Positions 32,489-42,461 of a stretch of DNA of 64,000 nucleotides are shown here, piece by piece. Location: NCBI RefSeq assembly GCF_033807715.1, contig NC_084591.1:43922868-43986867 (forward strand). Direction: 5' to 3'. Under the pieces are notes generated by a model. It worked only from the letters and a program-made list of their open reading frames with translations, was not told where the DNA came from and ran no database searches. This DNA comes from Cololabis saira (Eukaryota > Chordata > Actinopteri > Beloniformes > Belonidae). Made by a program: the position numbers and the translations under genes. Each line of letters begins with the position of its first letter. Within the stretch, counting starts at the first letter, position 1.

Positions 32489-32828
32489 TGTCAGGGTTTG
32501 ACACTTCCCCCCAGTTTGAGTTTTAGTTCTGTCCCTCCTGTTTCCCCTTTGCCCTGATTGTGTCTGCACCTGTGTCTCGTTGTGTCTCGTTATCCCCTGT
32601 GTATATCTGGTCTTGTCATCCCTTTGTTGCCTGTCGGTCCGTACTGTTTGTTCCCTCCATGTGCTCCTGGTTTTCGATCCCTGTATACGTGAGTTGTTTT
32701 TGATCCTGCTCTGCAGCATTTTAGTTTGGCCTTTTTGTGGAATAAATCCTTCTGTTTTTTGAGAACTCCTGCCTCCAGCCTCCCTCTCTCTCCTGCGTTT
32801 GGGTCCTCAACAACCACACCTTGTGACA
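32489..32828 (+). repeat. 5' LTR of the mini LTR element
   Basis: This is 340 bp, TG...CA ended, preceded by ATATG. AATAAA at about 32741 lies where the R region would end. Confidence 0.9.
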
Positions 32829-32844
32829 GAACGGACCGACCAGC

Positions 32845-33597
32845 ATGGACCCAGCAGGAGAGAGTGCATCGGCCCCTGCTCCGGTGATGGTCCCGGACCC
32901 CCCACAGCCAGCGCCTCGGACCCGGGTACCCCCGCAGCCAGCGCTATGGACCCGGGTCCCCACTCAGGCAGCTACGAGTATCCTCTGCCCCCCGACACTG
33001 GCTCCCCGCATCCTGTTTGCCCCTGTTCCGGCGCCCCGCATCCTGTCTGCCCCTGTTCCGGCGCCCCGCATCCTGTCTGCCCCTGTTCCGGCGCCCCGCA
33101 TCCTGTCTGCCCCTGTTCCGGCGCCCCGCATCCTGTCTGCCCCTGTTCCGGCGCCCCGCATCCTGTCTGCCCCTGTTCCGGCGCCCCGCATCCTGTCTGC
33201 CTCTGTTCCTGAGGCGGTCCCGCCGCCCATCTCGGTTCCTGAGGCGGTCCCGCCGCCCATCTCGGTTCCTGAGACGGTCCCGCCGCCCATCTCGGTTCCT
33301 GAGGCTGTCCCGGATGGATCTGCCCAGCCCCGAAAACGGCCCTCTGGCCGGTGTGCCTGGCCCCAAGTCTGGTTCCGGGGTTGGGCCCCCAAAATGACTC
33401 TCCGGTTGGCCCGGCCCCGTCGGCGTCCTCCGGAACTCTCTCGCCGGTCTGCCCGGCCTCGAGGACGGCCCCCGGAACGCTCTCGCTGGTCTGCTCAGTC
33501 CCGAGGACGGCCCCCAGAACTTTGGCCGTGTGTGGCCTGGGCCCCCTCTGCCCGCCCTGGGTGTGGACTGTTGGGACATCTGGGATCTGTCCCTTGA
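32845..33597 (+). CDS. Gag-start fused to tandem-repeat Pro-rich protein
   Basis: The 250-residue ORF starts at an ATG 17 bases past the 5' LTR. MDPAGESASA resembles the start of fish Gypsy-type Gag proteins. It is followed by seven copies of a 10-residue unit of the form SAPVPAPRIL (30-bp DNA unit, about 33010-33200), then four of VPEAVPPPIS, then Arg/Pro-rich units around RGRPPE. No zinc knuckle, capsid or catalytic domain is visible. The stop lies just before the purine tract. It may have no function beyond keeping the RNA open, or may be an expressed disordered protein. Confidence 0.6.
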   Translation: MDPAGESASAPAPVMVPDPPQPAPRTRVPPQPALWTRVPTQAATSILCPPTLAPRILFAPVPAPRILSAPVPAPRILSAPVPAPRILSAPVPAPRILSAPVPAPRILSAPVPAPRILSASVPEAVPPPISVPEAVPPPISVPETVPPPISVPEAVPDGSAQPRKRPSGRCAWPQVWFRGWAPKMTLRLARPRRRPPELSRRSARPRGRPPERSRWSAQSRGRPPELWPCVAWAPSARPGCGLLGHLGSVP

Positions 33598-33608
33598 GGG
33601 GGGGGTAC

Positions 33609-33948
33609 TGTCAGGGTTTGACACTTCCCCCCAGTTTGAGTTTTAGTTCTGTCCCTCCTGTTTCCCCTTTGCCCTGATTGTGTCTGCACCTGTGTCTCGT
33701 TGTGTCTCGTTATCCCATGTGTATATCTGGTCTTGTCATCCCTTTGTTGCCTGTCGGTCCGTACTGTTTGTTCCCTCCATGTGCTCCTGGTTTTCGATCC
33801 CTGTATACGTGAGTTGTTTTTGATCCTGCTCTGCAGCATTTTAGTTTGGCCTTTTTGTGGAATAAATCCTTCTGTTTTTTGAGAACTCCTGCCTCCAGCC
33901 TCCCTCTCTCTCCTGCGTTTGGGTCCTCAACAACCACACCTTGTGACA
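33609..33948 (+). repeat. 3' LTR of the mini LTR element
   Basis: This is 340 bp and matches the 5' LTR at all but one position by eye. It is followed by ATATG at 33949-33953. Confidence 0.9.
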
Positions 33949-33953
33949 ATATG

Positions 33954-34427
33954 TCAAATGAATGTAATTGAACTCCCTTTTGTTTTTTAATGTATTCTCT
34001 ATTATAGGAATTACACACATAAGAATGTCCACAACATTTCTGAGATTCTGAGCACGTAGTTGTAGTTTGTAAGAGGTTGACAGGTCGTTATATATTTCTT
34101 GTAAACCCGTCTTAAAATGTAATACGGGACCTCGGTTGGGCTGGTGGGACGCTGGAACATTTCCCTCATCTTTAAATCCAAAACTTGACAGGTATGAAAG
34201 CTAATGGTGTGAATGGGGGGGAAAGTGTTGCAAGCCACGAAAAATAGCGATATGTAGATGTGTCAGGAGGGGATTTGGTGTAAAACACAAATAACAAACA
34301 CAAAACAACACCAAACAACGTACAGAAAGCAGTGAGCCGCTGTGGTGGCCTCTGCAAATGAAAGAGACAAGAAGTTTCCTTGTAGAAACATTCAATAGAT
34401 TTATCTTATTTATCCACAATCGTATTA
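33954..34427. other. Non-coding DNA
   Basis: No gene or repeat boundary is recognised. Confidence 0.35.
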
Positions 34428-34625
34428 ACTCTGGGCAGCGCGGTGGCTTGGTGGTGAGCACTGCTGCCTCACAGCAAGAAGGTTCCCGGTTCAACTCCCA
34501 GACAGCAAGAAGGTTCCCGGTTCCACTCCCAGGCCCGGCAGGGTCTTTGTGTGGAGTTTGCATGTTCTCCCCGTGTTGCGTGGTTCCTCCGGTTACTCTG
34601 CAGCTGAAGTGTTGGGTTGTCCAGT
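34428..34625 (+). repeat. Common teleost repeat with tRNA-like head
   Basis: The sequence gcggtggcttggtggtgagc followed by ggttcaactcc resembles A- and B-box spacing, and the tail has gtgtggagtttgcatgttct. A segment of about 26 bases around agcaagaaggttcccggttc is duplicated in tandem. An opposite-strand relative lies at 61640-61810. Confidence 0.6.
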
Positions 34626-34954
34626 GTTGGGGGTTTCCTGCTGACAGCAGCACATCCTAGGAGTTAACGCTGCCTTTACCTCACCTGAACCCGAGACACC
34701 GCCCCCTAAAGCTCTGGACCGTTCTCTGGAAACGTAGAGATGACTAAGAGAGCAGCTCGGGGAATCACTGGATGCAGCTTTAACACCTCAAGACGTGCAA
34801 AGAGTCAATGACAGCAGCTCTGCTTTAGTAAAACAGTTTATTATTATCTTCAAAAGGATAAAATGTTGAATTAACAAGATACAGGTTAACTGAAAGTTTT
34901 CATTTTACAGCAACATGAGTCGGGCTTGGAGGGTAACGATACCAACCTGACTGC
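34626..34954. other. Non-coding DNA left of the TTAA element
   Basis: No gene is supported. Confidence 0.35.
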
Positions 34955-35097
34955 TTAAAGGGGACCTATTATGAAAAACAGGTTTTTTCTTGTTTTAACG
35001 TATATAAAGTGGTCTCCCCTCACCCTGCCAACACAGGAAAGATGAAATGCCATGAAATTCTGCAGGGTCTGTTCACCCCGCCTGGCTGAATCTTCCA

Positions 35098-35353
35098 GTG
35101 TCATGTGATTTCTACGAGCCGTTCAGAATCAGCGCCTATCGTTACGTAACGATAGGCGCTGATTTCCATAGGTCGGCCTCCGCTGCTGAAACCACGCCCA
35201 CAACCAACTCCGCCGGCTGGAGCGTCAACCATTGTTTTGAAGTGGTGAATCGTGTGGCTGTTTCCACAGCGAGGGACAGTTTTTGCGTCGACATTTACCC
35301 TCATAAAAGGATCAGTTACAACAGCACGGACCCGGCAACTGCACACGAGTCAG
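35098..35353 (+). other. Possible first exon within the TTAA element
   Basis: An open frame runs to a donor-like gtaagc at 35357. Joined to sequence after the acceptor tttcag near 35562, the reading frame stays open to a stop near 35680. In another frame the second segment reads HLKLQRHLQKTH, reminiscent of the end of a C2H2 finger. No start is certain and no family is recognised; this may be decayed transposon coding sequence. Confidence 0.3.
35127..35164. repeat. Perfect 38-bp palindrome
   Basis: Each 19-base half (aatcagcgcctatcgttac) is the exact reverse complement of the other with no spacer, centred on ac|gt at 35145/35146. Confidence 0.95.
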
Positions 35354-35680
35354 CGGTAAGCAACGTTATTTTTTTATGTTATTTATATTTGTCTACAAGT
35401 ATGATCTTTGCATGGGCTAAGTATTTAGCTTAGCTCCGGAGCACCGGGGCCCCTCACCTAACCGGACCGGTGAGCGGCCCCGGCGGCTCCAGTGTTCCCT
35501 AACGGAGTGTTAGGTACCGGAGCTCTATTAGTAATACATTTTTCTTCTGTTTATGGTTTCAGATCTTCCAAGCACCTGAAGCTTCAACGACACCTTCAGA
35601 AGACGCACGGTCCTTCCTTGAGCCAGCAATAGTGCATACATGTTATTTATATACAACTTATGTTCTTTTATTTTTTTAAC

Positions 35681-35694
35681 AATAAAGTTGCCAT
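35681..35694 (+). terminator. AATAAA-type polyadenylation signal in the TTAA element
   Basis: The sequence aacaataaagttgcc followed within 30 bases by cagtgttgtgattt (GU-rich) looks like a 3'-end signal for the exon-like sequence upstream. Confidence 0.4.
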
Positions 35695-35877
35695 TTGTGA
35701 ACATTCAGTGTTGTGATTTATTTACAGTTAACATGATTAATTTGTCTTGTAACATAAGAAATGAAATGATGAGGAATCGGAGTAAATAACTGGTGTACCT
35801 GTTTAGAATTCAATTAAATCTTCCTGTGTGAATTAGTGTGAAGACGAGGTGACCCGTTCCCCCCTTCAGGGAACTAA

Positions 35878-35965
35878 AGGCTGATTTATGGTTCCGCGTT
35901 ACACCAACACAGAGCCTACGGCGTAGGGTACGTGTCCATTTAACGCAGAACCGTAAATCAGGCTT
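35878..35965. mobile_element. Small Harbinger-type MITE
   Basis: Inverted ends aggctgatttatggttc and its mirror near 35945-35965 enclose the same gagcctacggcgtaggg core as the 15.2-kb MITE. Nested in the TTAA element. Confidence 0.75.
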
Positions 35966-36034
35966 TAAGATCCGTTTACACCGTGTAACTGATTGAGAGC
36001 GTCCGACTATCACGCCGAGCTGCGTGACATCGGA

Positions 36035-36212
36035 CGCTCTCTGTCCACACTGAAACCGTTAAATTCTCTCTGTCCACACTGAAACCGTTAAATTCTCTCT
36101 GTCCACACTGAAACCGTTAAATTCTCTCTGTCCACACTGAAACTGTTAAATTCTCTCTGTCCACACTGAAACTGTTAAACTCTCTCTGTCCACACTGAAA
36201 CCGTTAAACTCG
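36035..36212. repeat. 29-bp minisatellite
   Basis: About six units related to ctctctgtccacactgaaac then cgttaaatt follow one another with point differences in the last units. Confidence 0.85.
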
Positions 36213-36552
36213 CGGCCAGTTAGGACAGTCCAATATAAAAAAATGAAGCAATGGAATTGATTTTGTCGCAGAAGCTCCCTCACATGGGAAAGCTATGTGA
36301 ACGCAGCCGGAGCGAGGCTTGTTCCCTCCCCTGCTACACGTCATTCAGGCAGCCAATCAGCACAGAGCCTCATTATCATAGCCTCCCCTCCCATCAGAAT
36401 CCAGCACAGATAATGGGGTTAGAAGCGGTAAAACTAAAGACATGGCCCACAGGCTGAATTTCTTTTTTATGTAGAAAAAAACAGCTTTAGGTTGTTTTTA
36501 AGACATTCAATGCCTTTTTAAAATATACATTAAATGCCTTAATAGGTCCCCT

Positions 36553-36970
36553 TTAACAAAAGTGTCCATAAAATGGAACTACATCAGTTATCAATTCTGT
36601 AAAGCTGAAATAAACGTGTATGTTTAATTGAATCAGAAACATTAGTCAATAAAATGTAAAATTTGGAGTCAAGACTTTCGAATTTTTTGAAAATCTCTAC
36701 TCTCTCCGTATATTTGCAATAACCCGAGACGGTAGCTAAACTGAAGTGACCTGTAAAGAGTGAATGTGAGGTAGGACACTAGAACTTACTGTCTCAAGTC
36801 TCTTTAACCACAGAGGGAGTAAAACTCTCAACCTTCTTATCCAAAGTCAGATGCCTTGTCCTTTAGGACGTGTGGTCCACCAATGGCTTCTGTTTCTCAT
36901 TCCAGCATGTCACACCTCTAAAGGTCTTACTGTTTTGATGTCTGAGACGAGGTAAGTGAGAGGTTGTGGA
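36553..36970 (+). repeat. Dispersed tRNA-Thr-bearing unit, copy 2
   Basis: Closely matches 4075-4480, with scattered substitutions and a few indels. It runs directly into a truncated tRNA-Thr-like gene. Confidence 0.75.
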
Positions 36971-36989
36971 GGCCCTGTGGCTTAGTTGG
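36971..36989 (+). pseudogene. tRNA-Thr-like gene cut in the D-loop
   Basis: The first 19 nt equal those at 4481-4499 (ggccctgtggcttagttgg). The next bases are the end of a retroviral LTR, so the rest of the tRNA was displaced by the integration. The other half is not in the window. Confidence 0.8.
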
Positions 36990-37521
36990 TGTTGAGGAAT
37001 TTATCAAACCAGTTCAGAAGTCCGCTTTGTGGTTTTATGAGGTTTTATTGAGCCGGCGGTGAGCACGTCTACACAGACCAGGGGTCTGGTAGAAATGCTG
37101 ACCTCGAGTGACGTTGTAACCAAATTCTTATACAAGGAATACACGAATCAGGCGAGAGACAAAAAGTAATTTACAGTCGGATGTGAATCGGGCCAAATGT
37201 CATTATCAGACATTTGGCATGACTGTCACAGACCTCCAAATCACCCCATAGGGTGCTCTCTTGGTTCAAGTCTGTTTGAACCAACTTCCAGGTGTCGGGA
37301 TCTGCCCGGGGGGTAGGAAGCTGGGTAGGAAGTTGGAGCTACCTCAAACGTGTTGAGTCCAGTTGTCTGTTTGAACCAACTTCCAGGTGTCGGGATCTGC
37401 CCGGGGGTAGGAAGTTGGGTAGGAGTTTGGAGCTACCTCAAAAGGTCTTGAGTCCAGTTCAAAGCCCTGCAGGAGGTAGGACTGGGGCAACCTGCCCCTG
37501 CAGGGGGGCCAAGCTGTCACA
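36990..37521 (-). repeat. Retroviral 3' LTR
   Basis: The plus strand starts TGTTGAGG and ends GCTGTCACA, so the minus-strand LTR is TG...CA. It contains a direct duplication of about 95 bp (about 37270-37458, two copies starting at gtttgaaccaacttccaggt), the sort of repeat often found in retroviral U3 regions. Confidence 0.7.
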
Positions 37522-37757
37522 ATTCTTCATCAATTCACAATTTTTTTTTTTTTCTTTTTGTTGAATTACAGTGGAGTAGTGATACATATTTTGCAAGTGA
37601 ACCTTAAACATGTGATCAGAAGTCAAATAACAACAAGCCAACAAAACAAATTCAAATATCAAGTAACCAACGTGTCCTAACTGTTCTTTAAAGCAATCAA
37701 ACAAACTAGTTGCGACAGGTGTATGTAACGTTTTAGCAATATCTTTCAAGTGATGCG

Positions 37758-38556
37758 TTATTTCTTGGACTGTGGCATTGCGGGTATAAATGTACAACAT
37801 TCAGTTTTAATGACAGCACAAGTTCCCCCTTGAGAAGCTAATAAGTAGTCCAATGCAGCGCGATTCCGCATGGCCATCATCCCTACAGCAGCCATCTCCC
37901 GTGAGAGCATCGGCATGCCCCCTGTTGCGGTCCTTGCCGAATCCTCAACTGCATGGGATAAATCCCCCATCAACGATTCTCATGGCTGGTACCACCTGGC
38001 CCAGACCACATATTCCAGACCAACCGTTTGGAAGATATTCGTAAGCCCTCATGCCACAAATCCAGTAAACACCTTTTGGTAGAGGTATGGAACAGCGATT
38101 AACCATTGTAGCAAGGTAGTTATAATCCTCAATGGAATCGGGCAGTGGTTTTTGGCTTGTTTTAGGCTTAACAAGCGGTTCTTCAGAAGGAGAGTATGTG
38201 GAGTCACATCTCGATGCTACACCATAATTGTCTCGCTTGTGGGGGTCTGCGGGGCCTGCGCTTCTCCTCGGCTCCTCCGCTCCTCCACCAGTCGTGGAGG
38301 TCCTGGGTGTTGGAGCTGGGCTTTCCCTGCCCGCGTTGCTCCCCTCAATGGCTCCGACGAGGCGCCACAGAAAGAAGAAGGAATCGGCCGGTCTCCGGTG
38401 CATGGTCGAGGAGCTGTGCTCCCGCAGTGGGACGCGTGGAACCAGGCCAGCGCCCCCCACCCTTGAGTGTCGGTGGTGCAGGACGTGCTGAGCCCTGGAC
38501 CACCGAGGCCCTCTCCGACACAAACCCAGTCTCCGGGTTGTGGCATGGTTTGCCAC
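37758..38556 (-). pseudogene. Endogenous retrovirus envelope remnant (SU end and TM)
   Basis: Two overlapping frames carry the end of a surface-like subunit (38556-37945) and a transmembrane-subunit piece (37973-37758). The latter shows an RAALDYLLA helix followed by a C-x6-CC motif at 37794-37820, characteristic of gamma-type retroviral TM proteins. The frame change between the pieces near 37950 breaks the gene, and the fusion-peptide and membrane-anchor regions are incomplete. Identified by motif only; defective. Confidence 0.7.
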
Positions 38557-39171
38557 TAGGAAGAGATTGGACAGCTTTTACTTTTCTGTGGATTGACTGA
38601 ACAGCAGAAGTTTAGAGTAGAGCAGAATGATATCATGGATTCATCCATGGCATGGAAGTCCATCTTGTTCATATATACAGAACTGAATTGCTTGGTATGG
38701 TCATAGGTCTACCCATAATCCTTTCATGAGGCGTGAGTTTTGTGCTTCCTAATGGGTGTTAACAGGTGTCAACATTGTCCATTTAAGTCCAGTTTAAAAT
38801 TCTCTGCACATACAAAAACATTTTCATACATGAACATTTTCATACCAGAATAATTTCATATCCCTCACATAATGTCTATTTGCAGAGCTTCAAAAAAAAG
38901 TCACGGTGGAAAGTCATGGTGGGGGGAAGTGTTGATAATGTTTGCAATATTTTTATAGGATGCAAATCTTGGAGCTTATCAGTCTTTCAACACTATCTGA
39001 CACATTCCCCCTTTTGCTCATCTGTGATTGCTAACTGTGATCAGCTATGCGACATGCATGCTATTCACGGGTACAAGGATGTGGGTTTCATAACGCGGCC
39101 GTCGTTGCTGACCCATAATTATTTACATTTTTACAACCATGGGAATGCTACAATCCGTTTTTTTCTTCACC

Positions 39172-39560
39172 TCAGTAGTTTTCTTGTAGGAGAGCTACAT
39201 CATTAGGAGAAACCAGGTCGTTAGCGGGTATAGAAGGGCAAAGTTTTACATAGACAGGTAAGCCAAATTTGGCAGTTTCTTTTGCTGCATGGTCAGCTGA
39301 AGCATTGCCTAGTGAAAACAGGGTTGGACTGGGTGTGGGCTTCACATTTAACAAAGCAATAGATGAAGGTAGGTGACAGGCTTGTAACAGTTCACCAATC
39401 AATTAACCACATTTAACGGGTGTCTCCGAGGATGAGATAAATCCTCGGTTCGCCCACAATATATAAAATCGTGTACACAACCAAAAGCATATCTGGAATC
39501 TGTATAGATTGTAACAGTTTTACCTTTTCATCAGTATATATAGTTTCATCTACTTGGGTG
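39172..39560 (-). pseudogene. Retroviral RNase H remnant
   Basis: Minus-strand reading gives a TIYTDSRYAFG strand (catalytic Asp) near 39500 and, further on, GNASADHAAKETAK (final Asp region) near 39300. These are hallmarks of the retroviral RNase H end of Pol. Stops lie between the pieces. Confidence 0.75.
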
Positions 39561-39695
39561 GAGCTGGAGGAGGGCAAGGTGGCGCTTTCAACAATTAAGA
39601 ATTATCACAAATTGTATAACCTGCGTATGGTATTCCATTTTTAAAGTAGAGCCGTCAGTGAAGAAAACAGGAAAGGTCAGGACGAGTGTTAAAGA

Positions 39696-40266
39696 CAGAG
39701 GTGTCAAAATTATTCACATTCATTACTCAGGTAGAAGTATAGATATTAGAGTTCAAAAATACTCCTGTAGAAGTTGAAGTATCAACTCAAAATTTTTCTC
39801 AAGTAAAAGTATAAAGTACTGGTTTCAAAAGTACTTAAAGTATAAAAGTAAAAGTAATATAAGCGGGGAAAAACCATTAAGGCTAAAAGCCATTGAAAAT
39901 GAATGCATCTTAGTATAATGCAAATATATTAAAGAACCATATATGTGCATTATTGAGCATTAACATGTGTTTCAGAGAGCAGACACGTACAAACCAATTA
40001 TGTTTATACTTCTCATCCAACCACAACCAAATTCACTCCATCCGGATGGCACAATTTAACTGGATAGTTTTTTAAAGGCCGAAATGAAATAGAGTAAGGC
40101 TGTTTTTAAAACGTAAGGAGTAAAAAGTAAAGATAATTGCGTGAAAATGTAAGGAGTAAAAGTAAAAACCGTCTGAAAAATAATTACTCCAGTGAAGCAT
40201 ACACAACCAAAAGTTCTACTTAAGTAAGGTAATGAGGTATTTGTACTTCGTTACTTGACACCTCTA
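39696..40266. mobile_element. hAT MITE, 571 bp
   Basis: Inverted ends agaggtgtcaa and ttgacacctct are flanked by 8-bp direct repeats gttaaaga (39688-39695) and gttagaga (40267-40274) with one mismatch. The interior is full of agtaaaagta-type motifs typical of this common fish MITE. It lies inside the retrovirus remnant. Confidence 0.85.
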
Positions 40267-40274
40267 GTTAGAGA

Positions 40275-41200
40275 TTAGTTATACATGCATTCAGAGACGT
40301 TATAGTAGGCCACAGACAGATTTCCATGCACTTACATGATGAAGTTACCATAGGCAGGGTAAGATTATGTAAATTGGGATGCTCTGATTTGGCTCACCAC
40401 AATGGGAGCCGATCATTGGCTGGTTCCTCTGCGCCTCCTATCAGCGCTCAACCTGTATAGGAAACACTTTTGAAAAAGACATTATTATTTTCATACATTT
40501 CAGATTCTTTTTTTTGCGTTATCCAGCCCTACCCTTTGTTGAGGGCAATTAGCAAATATATATTTTGCATGTACCCTGGAGGGAATCCATCAATCTGATC
40601 TCGTGACAGACCACAATTCTCTTTTGCTGTCAACATTATTTTAGCATAAAGTTCCCTGGGATTGTCATCTACTTCCCTTTGAACTGTTAAGGCAATGAAT
40701 ATTATAAAAGGTCTGAGCTTGCTCGGTGTGATTTTGGCAACAGCTGTGGGATTAAAGGGAATTCTACAAGCATCAAGTACTTTGCGCATCAAGTACTTTA
40801 CTTTTCAAATCATGTGGCAAAGTTAGTTTAACAGCTGTTTCCTCTAGCCATTTTTGTTTATTCATTTAAAATCTCTTACTATTATTTGGCTCCAAATTTT
40901 GTAGGCAACAGATCTTGGATTTTTGTAAAATCCAGTCATCATCAGAAGTGTCATCGTCATTTGATTCTTTAAACAGTTTCACCGGATAAAGGTTTTGATT
41001 TTATCATTTAACTGGTTCTCTAATTTCATTTTTGTCTGCGTTGTGTTTTTAAATCCTTCCTTAGTAGAGCCATCAGCTTTTTATTTTGATCAGTAAGCGA
41101 AGCTATTTGGGATTCTGCATTACGGCGTCTACTTTCATCCCTCCAAAAATCTGAGGGAGTTTGAAGTGCTTTTTAGTTATTTTAACAATATTTAATACTA
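40275..41200 (-). other. Possible gag-side remnants of the endogenous retrovirus
   Basis: A frame at 40792-40529 (TPSKLRPFI, DNPRELYAKIMLTAKENCGLSRDQ) and a Lys/Gln-rich helical stretch near 41080 could be Gag-like, because they lie upstream of Pol in the same direction. There is no diagnostic motif, so this stays uncertain. Confidence 0.3.
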
Positions 41201-41439
41201 ACTAAGTAACAAACAAAACTAACAAATAAAACGGTACTGTGATTACCATACATGTATTTAAAGAACTGAAAAACTTCCCAAAAACTTTCCAACTATCAGT
41301 CTACTTGAGCATACAAATCATTCCTGTTGATGCAAAGAAGAGCGAGTCGATTCTTGCAGAAATGAAATATACCCCATTTGGGAGAGCGTGTCATCCCCCG
41401 CGAGCTGGGGGTGACCATCATATCAGGGCCCCGGTTCAG

Positions 41440-41880
41440 CTGTATGCGGCGTGGTAGGGTTTGAGAAACATCGTTTTTTCCAGAGGACCGCCACCACCGC
41501 CAGAGCGGCAGCCGACGTCGGAGGTCGGCCTGCCCGGCGGCGGCGGGCTCCGTGGGGGGACACCTGGGGCGGACGGGTCGACTCGGTCTCGCTACCGAGA
41601 GGGAGGCGCTGCAAAACCCCCCCGGTGGTCGGGGGGAGCAGCGCCGCAGAGGCGGGCCCGAAGGACGGAGGAACCGCCCGACCGCGAGCCGGCCGTGAAG
41701 CCGGGAGCGGCGGGGGCCCTCCGATGTCAGGCCGCGGTTGCCAATCGGTCTGGAGGTGGGTCGGTGGGTGCGGGGGCGCAGCGGGACGCCCGGGGCCGAG
41801 GGGGAGCCCGGGGAGCGGACACAGGCGGCTGGAGGAAGCCTGGAAGCATCACAGAAAAACCGGCGTTTCTGTCTTAAAAG
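41440..41880. other. GC- and CpG-rich block
   Basis: Unlike its AT-rich surroundings, this block is strongly GC-rich with many CG dinucleotides. Several frames stay open on both strands for that reason alone. It could be a CpG-island promoter, an expressed non-coding exon or an old GC-rich satellite. No RNA gene is recognised. Confidence 0.4.
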
Positions 41881-41929
41881 CCGGCCAAAGTGTCTGAAAA
41901 TCGGGCAAAAGTGGCCAGGACCCAGGGAC

Positions 41930-42060
41930 CCATGAGTCCCGGGACCCGACCCAGGCACCCAGGAGTCCCGGGACCAGGACCCAGGGACCCACGAGTCCCG
42001 GGACCCGACCCAGGCACCCAGGAGTCCCGGGACCGGACCCAGGCGCCCAGAGACCCCAGA
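41930..42060. repeat. GC-rich minisatellite
   Basis: Units of the type gacccaggcacccaggagtc then ccggga repeat four to five times with variants. Overlapping ORFs are a by-product. Confidence 0.7.
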
Positions 42061-42461
42061 CACTCACACCCAGCCCGCCAAACGCTGCACTGCACCCGGC
42101 CAAGACCGGGACCACGTCCCGGTACGGGGGTTACTTGGGCTTTCCCTTTGCCTCCTGGACCTCCAGGGACCCCAGTTCTCACAAGCACACCCGCCAAACA
42201 CTGAATATGAATAAACGGTTGTTTTTGGTTCGTTTTTTAGTTCCTGTTGACTATTGATTTCATTTTTCTTATATGAAATAGAAAACAAAAATAAAAGCGT
42301 ATTTTGAATCTTTGTTAAATCATATTAACACAGAAAAAGAAAAAATGCAGTGTAATTCAATATTTGTTTTTTGTTTTAAAAGGAAAACCAAATAAACCAA
42401 TCGTTTTTTGTTTTTTGATTCCCACTCATGATGGAAAAATCCAATGACCAAAAGATACACG
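42061..42461. other. Non-coding DNA between two minisatellites
   Basis: AT-rich after 42200, with an internal near-repeat (cccgccaaac at 42076 and 42190). No gene is seen. Confidence 0.35.

Larger units (their letters stand above)
32489..33948 (+). mobile_element. Mini LTR retroelement (non-autonomous, Gypsy-like)
   Basis: Two 340-bp LTRs (32489-32828 and 33609-33948) begin TGTCAGGG and end TTGTGACA, differ at one base by eye (C at 32597, A at 33717) and are flanked by the 5-bp duplication ATATG. A purine tract (GAGGGGGGGG) abuts the 3' LTR. The 780-bp interior encodes only a repeat-rich ORF beginning MDPA, as fish Gypsy-type Gag proteins often do. No protease, RT or integrase is present, so mobility requires enzymes in trans. 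No primer site is matched confidently. Confidence 0.9.
34959..36552. mobile_element. TTAA-flanked DNA transposon (Kolobok- or piggyBac-like)
   Basis: Ends AGGGGACCTATTA and TAATAGGTCCCCT are inverted and flanked by TTAA on both sides (34955-34958 and 36553-36556). TTAA targets are used by piggyBac and Kolobok; I cannot choose between them. The 1594-bp interior has a 38-bp perfect palindrome, exon-like sequence with splice sites and poly(A) signal, a nested Harbinger MITE and a 29-bp minisatellite. The right flank matches the tRNA-bearing unit at 4079 onwards, where an unoccupied TTAA is present. Confidence 0.85.
36990..39640 (-). mobile_element. Degraded endogenous retrovirus, 3' part
   Basis: Minus-strand order is RNase H (about 39560-39172), a short unrecognised stretch, Env (38556-37758), an A-rich purine tract (about 37540-37562) and a 3' LTR (36990-37521). 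Integrase is not recognisable, so an internal deletion is likely. Gag-like and coiled-coil remnants may continue to about 41150 beyond a nested hAT MITE. No 5' LTR is found. Frames are broken throughout; the copy is defective. Confidence 0.75.

Noticed and set aside
32944..33624. Minus-strand ORFs of 226 and 142 residues with RNRGRQDAG-type repeats
   Set aside because: Reverse-strand shadows of the 30-bp repeats of the mini LTR element; the element's LTRs, purine tract and ATG set the plus strand as sense.
37945..38600. Plus-strand ORFs of 87-134 residues over the Env region
   Set aside because: Opposite-strand shadows of the retroviral Env remnant.
41300..41460. Possible U1-like snRNA on the minus strand
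   Set aside because: Only loose resemblance to U1 stems; no 5' splice-site-pairing end or Sm site is convincing.
41296..42204. Overlapping 90-255-residue ORFs on both strands
   Set aside because: High GC content removes stop codons; no domain or conserved motif is seen.
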